This document shows, piece by piece, positions 1 through 5,953 of a stretch of 7,986 nt of DNA. The DNA is taken from the NCBI GenBank assembly GCA_900545725.1, contig URAI01000102.1:1-7986 (forward strand), read 5' to 3'. The notes beneath the pieces are model-generated. The model was not told the DNA's origin. It did not search any database and worked only from the letters and a program-made list of their open reading frames with translations. Within the stretch, counting starts at the first letter, position 1; each line of letters opens with the position of its first letter. This DNA comes from an uncultured Eubacterium sp. GTDB taxonomy: Bacteria > Bacillota > Clostridia > Lachnospirales > Lachnospiraceae. The translations under genes were made by a program, and so were the position numbers.

Positions 1-11
1 AAAAATAGCGA

Positions 12-42
12 AAGAAAAGCAGACCCCTTAATCGAAGTCTGC
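12..42 (-). terminator. Intrinsic terminator of the acidic 131-residue gene
   Basis: GCAGAC (19-24) pairs with GTCTGC (37-42) around a 12-nt loop. Read on the minus strand, the stem is followed by a T-rich run (TTTTCTTT). The stem overlaps the stop codon (28-30) of the upstream minus-strand gene, which is typical of compact Bacillota terminators. The stem is only 6 bp, so strength is uncertain. Confidence 0.65.
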
Positions 43-423
43 CTCTGTTGGATATGGTAATCCTCTCTTCTTATATTTTAAATCAATCATTTTTCGGAGC
101 TTCTCTCTTTTCTCTTTCGTTGGCGCATGCTTTTGAAATTCAACCAGCCATCTTTCTAATCTTCCATCATCATCGATCCACGTATCGTTTTCATATTCCC
201 ATTCATCTAATAACTTGATCAGCGCATCCAATGGTTCTTCCACATCATCGCCAAACTCTTTCCATAGATTTATTCCATAACTTTCCAAGCCAAAGAATTC
301 TGTTAAAAATGAAAATCTCTCCATATCCCCCAATGTCATCTTTTTTCTGCCCATCAATAACTCCTGATCCCTGCTGCCACAGTAACTCAAGAAAATCTTT
401 TTTTCTTTCTCACTTTCGGTCAT
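28..423 (-). CDS. Unrecognised acidic protein, 131 aa
   Basis: I do not recognise this family. The protein is soluble-looking, with no signal peptide or membrane segment, and is rich in Glu, Asp, Lys and Trp. An acidic stretch (GDDVEEPLDALIKLLDEWEYE, about 58-78) is followed by a WIDDDGRLERWL segment (about 82-93) and a basic, probably helical part (APTKEKREKLRKM, about 100-112). The ATG at 423 is well supported: AAAGGGG (431-437) lies 7 nt upstream, and a TTGATT-17-TATAAT promoter sits at 463-491. It is transcribed divergently from an XRE regulator with overlapping control sequences, so it is probably regulated by that protein. Small acidic proteins next to XRE repressors occur in mobile-element control regions and toxin-antitoxin-like pairs, but nothing here identifies such a role. 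Confidence 0.75.
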   Translation of the reverse strand: MTESEKEKKIFLSYCGSRDQELLMGRKKMTLGDMERFSFLTEFFGLESYGINLWKEFGDDVEEPLDALIKLLDEWEYENDTWIDDDGRLERWLVEFQKHAPTKEKREKLRKMIDLKYKKRGLPYPTEADFD

Positions 424-462
424 AGATTGTCCCCTTTCAGAAATAATTCTTTATTACGAAAC

Positions 463-491
463 ATTATAAATTTTTAACTCATTAGAATCAA
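463..491 (-). promoter_or_regulatory. Sigma-A-type promoter for the 131-aa gene
   Basis: On the minus strand TTGATT (-35, 486-491) is separated by exactly 17 nt from TATAAT (-10, 463-468, perfect consensus). The implied start lies near 455, giving a leader of roughly 30 nt that contains the AAAGGGG ribosome binding site. This is the best promoter in the window by eye. Confidence 0.75.
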
Positions 492-498
492 TATATAT

Positions 499-516
499 GT
501 TTCCAAATAACGAAAC
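499..516. promoter_or_regulatory. Candidate XRE operator (inverted repeat), with a second half-conserved copy at 445-462
   Basis: GTTTC (499-503) and GAAAC (512-516) form a perfect 5-bp inverted repeat around 8 nt. An aligned 18-mer 54 bp away (445-462) keeps the right half (TTACGAAAC versus TAACGAAAC) but has AATTC as its left half. The first copy overlaps a possible plus-strand -10 (TATGTT, 496-501). The second abuts the minus-strand -10 at 463-468. That placement suits a dimeric XRE repressor controlling both genes. Binding is inferred. Confidence 0.4.
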
Positions 517-541
517 TTTTATTTTTTAAGGAGAACGTATT

Positions 542-778
542 ATGCAGAAAATCAGACCAGATATGGATATCGGTAAAAATATTCAATCTCTTAGATACAA
601 AAATAATCTAACGCAAGACCAGATCATTGCAAAATTGAATCTCATGGGTATTGTCATATCCAAAAGCACTTATGCCAAACTGGAAACAAACCGCATGAAC
701 ATCAAAGTGTCTGAGTTAGTCGCTCTGGCAAAGATCTTTCATACAGATATCAATGCATTCTTTGATGGTCTGCTGTAA
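542..778 (+). CDS. XRE-family helix-turn-helix transcriptional regulator, 78 aa
   Basis: The protein is essentially a single Cro/C1-type (HTH_3) DNA-binding domain. Residues 10-20 (IGKNIQSLRYK) form helix 1, LTQDQIIAKL (23-32) helix 2, and ISKSTYAKLE (39-48) the recognition region ending in the family-typical YxKLE. The segment INAFFDGLL (70-78) matches the usual FF(D/E) ending. There is no added effector or oligomerisation domain, which is normal for stand-alone regulators of this size. The ATG is preceded by AAGGAGA (528-534) at 7-nt spacing. It diverges from the acidic 131-aa gene, and inverted-repeat half sites lie in the shared 118-bp region, so autoregulation and control of the neighbour are likely. 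Targets beyond that are unknown. Confidence 0.9.
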   Translation: MQKIRPDMDIGKNIQSLRYKNNLTQDQIIAKLNLMGIVISKSTYAKLETNRMNIKVSELVALAKIFHTDINAFFDGLL

Positions 779-818
779 CTCGACATTCACCTACTCCCTG
801 TGTATATAATAATCTCTT

Positions 819-870
819 AAAAAAGAACTAGTCTATATCGTTCTTATCGAATATAAACCAGTTCTTTTTT
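819..870. terminator. Strong bidirectional hairpin terminator, best paired on the minus strand
   Basis: Two 20-nt arms (819-838 and 851-870) enclose a 12-nt loop. Arms start and end with A6/T6, so both strands carry a T tract after the stem. On the plus strand 18 of 20 positions pair, with A-C and C-A mismatches at 830/859 and 833/856. In minus-strand RNA both become G-U wobbles, making all 20 pairs. It therefore ends the XRE gene on the plus strand and, probably more efficiently, any transcript arriving from the pilus operon or the small gene at 981-1262. Confidence 0.85.
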
Positions 871-883
871 CTTATCTAACTGA

Positions 884-912
884 ATACACATTCTTTTCTA
901 TTCTTTGTGTAT
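884..912. repeat. Short inverted repeat in a gene-free stretch
   Basis: ATACACA (884-890) and TGTGTAT (906-912) form a perfect 7-bp inverted repeat around a 15-nt T-rich loop, with no T run behind either arm. It lies between the terminator at 819-870 and the small gene at 981, a stretch in which I see no convincing reading frame. The arms are members of the ATACAC cluster described in the findings, so this may be a protein-binding site rather than an RNA stem. Confidence 0.4.
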
Positions 913-980
913 CCTGTACTTATATATGGCAAAAATCAGACAACAGACACGCTATACACTCTTATGCTACATAATCCAGT

Positions 981-1262
981 TTACTGTCGCTCAATCTTAA
1001 ACCTACAATATGAATACAAATTCCATAAATTAACCCTGAAAGAAAAATCTTTTCTATAAGTAAATTTGGTCTTAAATGGAATCTGATGGCAATGACACCA
1101 GTCTTGTATTTGTTTCATCCTCATGGACTCCCCGTCATCAATTTTCTTTATCAAGCATTGTCTCTTAAAATCATCCATCCCTGTCTTAAAAAATAAATAA
1201 AACAGTACATTATAATATCTAATCAACACAATCTCTTCTGCTATTTTTTCCTTTGACCTCAT
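981..1262 (-). CDS. Unrecognised small basic protein, 93 aa
   Basis: I do not recognise this protein. It begins MRSKEKIAEEIVLIRYYNVL and is rich in Lys, Arg, Tyr and Phe. The middle carries CLIKKIDDGE and a Cys/His pair of doublets (WCHCHQ), and the end is aromatic and basic (NLWNLYSYCRFKIERQ). There is no clear signal peptide or membrane helix. GAAAGGTGG (1272-1280) precedes two in-frame ATGs: 9 nt before the one at 1262 (chosen) and only 3 nt before the one at 1268. The frame stays open to 1307 without better support. It follows the truncated pilin gene by about 50 nt on the same strand and would share the terminator at 819-870. It does not resemble the TadE or TadF proteins expected there. 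A spurious frame in AT-rich DNA remains possible. Confidence 0.45.
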   Translation of the reverse strand: MRSKEKIAEEIVLIRYYNVLFYLFFKTGMDDFKRQCLIKKIDDGESMRMKQIQDWCHCHQIPFKTKFTYRKDFSFRVNLWNLYSYCRFKIERQ

Positions 1263-1313
1263 ACACATTTTCCACCTTTCACTGTATATTGAGTTTGATT
1301 TATACACATATTC

Positions 1314-1460
1314 TTACGTTATACACTTTATACTCACCCCATAATAGGGGGTTAATATTCCAATTATAATTAAAACCACCTCTACAACACCCATTCCATC
1401 TTCATTTACTACATATTCACCAACTCTTTTTCTCAAATAATTTTTAATATTTTTTACCAT
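1314..1460 (-). CDS. flp: Flp1-type (type IVb) prepilin, C-terminally truncated, 48 aa
   Basis: This 48-codon gene encodes a leader rich in Lys and Arg, then the acidic Glu-Asp-Gly junction and the pilin start: NEDGMGVVEVVLIIIGIL (residues 19-36). Class III prepilin peptidase would cleave after Gly22, leaving Met at +1 and Glu at +5, as in Flp pilins. The DGMGxVEVVLII pattern is the hallmark of the clostridial Flp1 family. Family members continue the helix with a valine/isoleucine-rich run and a phenylalanine-lysine tail. Here the helix stops after IIIGIL and is replaced by TPYYGVSIKCIT before TAA, leaving a 26-residue mature part. AGGAG (1466-1470) supports the ATG. It lies 30 nt after the TadC-like gene, the usual position. 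The other two frames after the break do not restore the tail, so this looks like a deletion or insertion scar, although a very short functional peptide cannot be excluded. Confidence 0.75.
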   Translation of the reverse strand: MVKNIKNYLRKRVGEYVVNEDGMGVVEVVLIIIGILTPYYGVSIKCIT

Positions 1461-1490
1461 AATCTCTCCTGTCCTCATGCTTTGTGCATG

Positions 1491-2717
1491 TTATAATCCA
1501 AATGACATCATAGCCGGAGCCATAACTATAACCATTACAATAACAAGCATTATTATCATCGGTATAAGAAGCTTTGTTCCCGCTTCTTCTCCCTTTTTTC
1601 TTGCCATCTCCTTATGCTCTTCAAATGCCATATATGTCTCCTGCTCTAATAATCCTAAAAGATCAGCCGAGCCTTTCCTTATGTTTTGTTCAAGTAACAT
1701 TCCAAGCTTTAAATATTCTTTCGTATTACATCTTCTTGCAAAATTCTCATACACAACAGCTTCCGGAACACCATTGTCAAGCTGCATTGCCGATACGGCC
1801 ATCTCATCATATGCTGTCTTCTTTTCCTTTCCCTCTGATGTAATGCCGGATAAATAATCCTTTGTCATTCTTATCCATGCTCCCCGGATTGTCATTCCTG
1901 CTCCTACGAGCAGAGTAAGCTTAGATACCATCTCTGAATAATCATACCGTAACTGTCTGTTTCTTATTGCTGCCGCTTTCATCTTCTGCTCTCTGCCGCT
2001 TAATAAAACAGCTGCTACAGCTACCATTCCAAACACTACTCCGACAATTGGAGGTGTCCTGGTATTTTTATAAGAATACGTGATATTTTTTCCGTCTATA
2101 TCTGTTGGAAGTTCTATATTCTCATTATTAACCTGCGATTTCTCTGCATTAATGATACTTTGCGTAACAGCATTTTTTATTTTCTCTTCTTCACTAAGAC
2201 CACTGTTACATACAAAAATCTCCATCGTGCTTTCCGCTTCATAATCTGATGATGTCATTTTAACCGTAAGTGTCACAGGTCTTTTCTCATCTTTTGAAAG
2301 ACCTTGTATATATACACTGCCGTCATAATCTATCAGGCTGTAATCACTTGAAAACCATTGAAGCTGTACATCAAAGCCTTCCACAGAATCATTAAGATTG
2401 AGCTTGTAACAAACATTATCAAGACTTTTATTACACCCAAGAATAATATCAGGAAGCATATCTGTAAGCTCTTCAAATGCTTTCACAGCTTCTTTTTGTG
2501 TATACTTACGTGGTGTAACTTCCAACTCAACTTCCACAGGCTTATCTAGGTCTTGTGCATATACGTCAAGCTTGATATTTTGTGTATCTGACTGATAATC
2601 AGGGCGTGTTATTATACCTGAATCTATTGTATCTTCCCTTTTATAATTTACCGCAAGAATACATGTAAATACTAATGCTGCCACAATCACTACGGCAGCT
2701 TTTCTTTTTGTCTGCAC
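1491..2717 (-). CDS. tadC: TadC-like pilus platform protein with an extracytoplasmic Ig-like domain, 408 aa
   Basis: This is an inner-membrane platform protein of the Tad machine. From the GTG start: a membrane segment at 7-23 (AAVVIVAALVFTCILAV); an extracytoplasmic region at about 24-220 whose part 68-169 resembles atrophied bacterial Ig-like domains (ILGCNKSLDNV, then VQLQWFSSDYSLIDYDG and a final VTLTVKMTSSDYEAE strand); a second membrane segment at 222-241; a cytoplasmic T2SF-like region at about 243-380 (LTLLVGAGMTIRGAW, YDEMAVSAMQLDNGVPEAVV, GEEAGTKLL); and a third at 382-405. An upstream in-frame TTG (2738) lies before the ribosome binding site, because AAGGAGGTG (2726-2734) falls inside that longer frame and sits 8 nt before GTG 2717; I therefore choose GTG. 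It follows the TadB-like gene by 75 nt. Classical TadC has no such large external domain, but similar architectures occur in clostridial relatives as far as I recall. Confidence 0.85.
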   Translation of the reverse strand: MQTKRKAAVVIVAALVFTCILAVNYKREDTIDSGIITRPDYQSDTQNIKLDVYAQDLDKPVEVELEVTPRKYTQKEAVKAFEELTDMLPDIILGCNKSLDNVCYKLNLNDSVEGFDVQLQWFSSDYSLIDYDGSVYIQGLSKDEKRPVTLTVKMTSSDYEAESTMEIFVCNSGLSEEEKIKNAVTQSIINAEKSQVNNENIELPTDIDGKNITYSYKNTRTPPIVGVVFGMVAVAAVLLSGREQKMKAAAIRNRQLRYDYSEMVSKLTLLVGAGMTIRGAWIRMTKDYLSGITSEGKEKKTAYDEMAVSAMQLDNGVPEAVVYENFARRCNTKEYLKLGMLLEQNIRKGSADLLGLLEQETYMAFEEHKEMARKKGEEAGTKLLIPMIIMLVIVMVIVMAPAMMSFGL

Positions 2718-2792
2718 ATCTTTTTCACCTCCTTTCAATGTCCCGGTATAACTTTTTTATATTCATATATATCACACCATTGGTTTCCCATT

Positions 2793-3698
2793 TTATATGG
2801 AAATATCAACAATTTTTTTTGAAAGCCCTACAGCAGCAATATATAAAATAAGGCATACCGACATTACTAAAACTCCTGCAATATTGTTATACAGCTTTGC
2901 GATAAAATCTGCCGAGGTCAGCTTTAAATATCCTATAATTATAAACGGGACTACACTCATTATCTTTTGTTCCATTTTCTTTGCACTAATAACTACCTGT
3001 ATTTCATTTTCTGTTTCTATCTTTTCTGAAATTGTTCTGACAGTATTTTTTATTATGGATATCATATCTCCTCCACTTGTCCTTGCATACTTAAATACTT
3101 CTGCAAAGTATCTGATATCATCAATTTCACTCTTTTGTGCAAAATCATACAATACGTTTTCAAGCTTTTCATTTCTCCCTATGCGGTTGACGATAATAGA
3201 AAATTCTTTAACAATCATGCTGTCAGAAGAATAAAGTGTCCTTAACTCATGCAGTGCTTCGCTAAATGAATTTTCAAGAGAATAACCTACATTTAATGAA
3301 AATGATACCGCCATCATCGCATCTTTAAACTGTGTTCTTAATTCATAAACCTTTCTCTGCCTTATAGCACTTAACTGTCTTTTTGCACACAATATTCCAA
3401 GTGGGCTAAGAAGTATTAATGCAAGAAAATTCTCGTAAAAAAGATATGCCGTTATCATTGTAAAGCCAGCTCCAATTATAGCTGCCTGTAAAATATCAGA
3501 CATATCTGCACTATATAGATCCGCTGTCTTTAAAGGCTTATCTGTTATATTTTTTTCAGCGTGTTTTTTTAAAGTGTTATTACCATTCCCTAATCCCGGC
3601 AGAACGCATCTTATAATCCCTGATAAGTGCATTGCCGCTTCTTTTAAGACTTCCCATAACCTTTCCATTTTCATCTTCATCATCCTCTTCAAATGCAT
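2793..3698 (-). CDS. tadB: TadB-like type II secretion F-family platform protein, up to 301 aa
   Basis: This is the partner of the TadC-like protein in the membrane platform on which TadA acts. Numbered from the ATG at 3698, two membrane segments at 69-104 (ILQAAIIGAGFTMITAYLF, then FLALILLSPLGIL) are followed by the cytoplasmic T2SF domain (about 118-245; FKDAMMAVSFSLNVGYSLENSFSEAL and FAEVFKYARTSGGDMISII) and two further segments at 247-263 and 272-291. The start is uncertain. ATG 3698 has no ribosome binding site. The ATG at 3674 has GAAGAGG 9 nt upstream. The ATG at 3503 would give the length usual for the family, about 236 aa. Every start before 3580 overlaps the 3' end of tadA, whose own frame is normal there, so the long N-terminus may be fictitious. 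Translational coupling to tadA is likely. Confidence 0.88.
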   Translation of the reverse strand: MHLKRMMKMKMERLWEVLKEAAMHLSGIIRCVLPGLGNGNNTLKKHAEKNITDKPLKTADLYSADMSDILQAAIIGAGFTMITAYLFYENFLALILLSPLGILCAKRQLSAIRQRKVYELRTQFKDAMMAVSFSLNVGYSLENSFSEALHELRTLYSSDSMIVKEFSIIVNRIGRNEKLENVLYDFAQKSEIDDIRYFAEVFKYARTSGGDMISIIKNTVRTISEKIETENEIQVVISAKKMEQKIMSVVPFIIIGYLKLTSADFIAKLYNNIAGVLVMSVCLILYIAAVGLSKKIVDISI

Positions 3699-5010
3699 AT
3701 AACGTGTTAAGACATATCTGTCCGTCTTCTATTCCTGCCACCTCGGATATCTCAACTACCTTTCTTGTCTTATCTCTCATCCTGGACAGATGTACAACAA
3801 TATCAATGGCAGATTCTATCTGTTGTTTAACTGCTATAACCGGAATATCCATACCCATAATAACCATTGTCTCAATTCTTGTAAGCATATCCTTTGCACT
3901 GTTACTGTGCCCTGTTGAAAGACTTCCCGAATGTCCTGTGTTCATAGCCTGTAACATATCTATTGCCTCTGCTCCTCTTACCTCTCCGACAATAATTCTA
4001 TCGGGTCTCATTCTAAGGCTTGATTTAATAAGATCTCTTATCGTAATCTCATTTTTCCCTTCTACATTGGCATTCCTTGCCTCAAGCCTTACTAGATTGC
4101 TTACGTTTTTTATCTGTAATTCTGCTGAATCTTCAATTGTAATTACCCTTTCATCACTTGGAATATAATTAGATAATGCATTAAGAAATGTTGTTTTGCC
4201 GGAACCGGTTCCACCACTTATAAATATGTTATATCTTGCTTTTACTGCCTTTTGTAAAAATTCGGCTGCTTCTTTTGTAACAGACCCGAGCTTTATAAGT
4301 CTTTCTATTGTAAGAGGTCTGTCATAGAATTTTCTTATTGTTATTACAGGACCATCTAATGCTATGGGAGGCAGTACAATATTAACTCTCGAACCATCTT
4401 TAAGTCGTGTATCTGCTATAGGTACAGATTCATTAACTATCCTGTCAGACAAAGCCGCAATCTTTCTTGCAATATGATCTAACCCGTCTTTATCTTTAAA
4501 TTGCTTATCCCATTTTTTTAAATGTCCGTTTTGTTCAATAAATATATTTTCAGAACCATTTACCATAATCTCAGTTATGGTATCATCATCTAGCAGCTCC
4601 TGTAATATCCCCATTTTTCTTATGGAATTAAATATGTCATAAAGCAGTCGTTCCCTCTCTTCAATAGATATAATAGAGCCATTATTATACTCTGATATAC
4701 ATTTATCAATGACCTTTAAAAGACTATAATCGTCACACTCATTATTATCATCAATACTTCTGTATACCATATTTCTTATATGTTCTGTCTTATCCGCATC
4801 AGGATTATTAAATTCTGATTCTCTTGTATTCATATTTTCATTATGATATGTATTGTCACAGTCTGACAACATGTTATATACAGCATTTTTCTTTGCATTG
4901 CCATTATTTATTATCGCTTCAGCCTGCTCTTCTGTCTTTCTTTTCTGTGATAAGCCTTTTAACAAATCCATACATTGGCTCTGTGTTATCTGTTCTCCAA
5001 AAATCTTCAT
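3580..5010 (-). CDS. tadA: TadA/CpaF secretion ATPase, 476 aa
   Basis: This is the hexameric cytoplasmic ATPase that powers Flp pilus assembly (type II/IV secretion ATPase superfamily). The motifs are intact: Walker A GGTGSGKTT (266-274), Asp box TIEDSAELQ (291-299), Walker B region RPDRIIVGEVRG (335-346) and His box MNTGHSGSLSTGHSNS (356-371). The CpaF-type N-terminal domain is visible at about 115-235 (GILQELLDDDTITEIMVNG, ADTRLKDGSRVNIVLPP, GPVITIRKF). Residues 1-95 are a weakly conserved, Asn-rich extension. The C-terminus (GKVMGSLKRSGNALIRD) is family-typical. The ATG at 5010 has GAAAGG 4 nt upstream and overlaps the preceding gene by 92 bp. A later start is possible, but the overlap fits a tightly coupled operon. 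Confidence 0.97.
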   Translation of the reverse strand: MKIFGEQITQSQCMDLLKGLSQKRKTEEQAEAIINNGNAKKNAVYNMLSDCDNTYHNENMNTRESEFNNPDADKTEHIRNMVYRSIDDNNECDDYSLLKVIDKCISEYNNGSIISIEERERLLYDIFNSIRKMGILQELLDDDTITEIMVNGSENIFIEQNGHLKKWDKQFKDKDGLDHIARKIAALSDRIVNESVPIADTRLKDGSRVNIVLPPIALDGPVITIRKFYDRPLTIERLIKLGSVTKEAAEFLQKAVKARYNIFISGGTGSGKTTFLNALSNYIPSDERVITIEDSAELQIKNVSNLVRLEARNANVEGKNEITIRDLIKSSLRMRPDRIIVGEVRGAEAIDMLQAMNTGHSGSLSTGHSNSAKDMLTRIETMVIMGMDIPVIAVKQQIESAIDIVVHLSRMRDKTRKVVEISEVAGIEDGQICLNTLYAFEEDDEDENGKVMGSLKRSGNALIRDYKMRSAGIREW

Positions 5011-5938
5011 TTAACCTTTCAGCCCTTCCCGGAAGTTCAACCCTCTTAATAGAATTTAATACATTTTCCATTCCTGATTCTATAAAATAAATTTCAAAAT
5101 CCCTCATCCGTCTGTCTGACAGATATCCTGCATATACCGGCATATATATGTCATTACATTCGCATATCATTCTCCATTGCTGCTTTACACCCTGCGATAT
5201 ATCAAGCACCACGACCTCATAACGTCCTGCTTTTGAGAGCTTCTGCACAAATTCCATTATCTGTCCTGTATCAACATATGCTATATCCTCAGCACTTAAT
5301 ACAGGTGGTATATAATCAACTCCATTTACCGAGCTTATACCGGCAAGAATCCGCTCATCAATCTGTTCCCGGTTCTGCCTGTAATAATATAGCGCATCCG
5401 ACAGTGTCATATTCCCTGTATCTGACAATAGCTGTCCAAGTCCTGAAAACTCTTCAAGGTTGATATAAAGCACCCTTTTTGTCTCTGAATATACTTTTGC
5501 CATATTAAGTGAAAATAATGTCTTAGACTCTGCTGCATCAAGTGAATATACTCCTATTATTCTCGAATTACTGGTATTAATATTTACGTCTTTAACACCA
5601 AGACATATTATTATCTTTCTTGCAATTTCATCATATGACTGGTACTTATACACGCCACAGACATTTTCATCCGGCGATATATACTTCTGTGATATTCCTT
5701 CCTCCAAAAGAAGTATAACCTTTCCCCCATAATAATCTCTTATTATGTCATTATAGATATTTTCACCGGCAATAATTAATCCTACATTATCAGCATGAAC
5801 CTGTATGCACTCTATCAGTCTTTCCCTGTCAGTAAATATCCATATTGCCAGTTGTAATCTCACATCTTCCGATAACATTCCCATAAGTCTTTTTGCATAT
5901 ACCTCATCGTTGTCATATATTATACAGATATTTTCCAT
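4919..5938 (-). CDS. CpaE/TadZ-like pilus localisation protein with degenerate P-loop, 339 aa
   Basis: Position between the prepilin peptidase and tadA, and a two-part architecture, indicate the CpaE/TadZ role: a MinD/ParA-related protein that places the Tad machine at the membrane or pole. Residues 1-115 resemble a receiver-like fold (ENICIIYDNDEVYAKRLMGML; GLIIAGEN; GGKVILLLEEG). Residues about 126-335 are MinD-like: strand SRIIGVYS, then the P-loop site, RVLYINLEEFSGLGQLL (155-171), and a Walker-B-like strand EVVVLDI (241-247). The P-loop is ruined: where relatives have a glycine-rich GxxGKT, this has SLDAAESKT (132-140), keeping only Lys139-Thr140. ATP hydrolysis is therefore doubtful; a purely structural role is inferred. 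ATG 5938 has GGAGGG 3 nt upstream and follows the peptidase stop by 15 nt. Confidence 0.85.
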   Translation of the reverse strand: MENICIIYDNDEVYAKRLMGMLSEDVRLQLAIWIFTDRERLIECIQVHADNVGLIIAGENIYNDIIRDYYGGKVILLLEEGISQKYISPDENVCGVYKYQSYDEIARKIIICLGVKDVNINTSNSRIIGVYSLDAAESKTLFSLNMAKVYSETKRVLYINLEEFSGLGQLLSDTGNMTLSDALYYYRQNREQIDERILAGISSVNGVDYIPPVLSAEDIAYVDTGQIMEFVQKLSKAGRYEVVVLDISQGVKQQWRMICECNDIYMPVYAGYLSDRRMRDFEIYFIESGMENVLNSIKRVELPGRAERLNEDFWRTDNTEPMYGFVKRLITEKKDRRAG

Positions 5939-5953
5939 AAACCCTCCATTCTC

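Noticed and set aside
1337..1350. CCCC-6-GGGG palindrome at the end of flp as a terminator
   Set aside because: The stem is only 4 bp, there is no T run, and it lies within the flp reading frame.
1477..1857. Open frames on the plus strand opposite the TadC-like gene
   Set aside because: They are antisense shadows: low-complexity Ser/Ile-rich translation, no ribosome binding site, and the opposite strand has a clear family match.
3632..4168. 178-codon plus-strand frame opposite tadA
   Set aside because: It lies over the conserved ATPase motifs of tadA and its Ser/Ile/Leu-rich translation is a mirror of that coding sequence.
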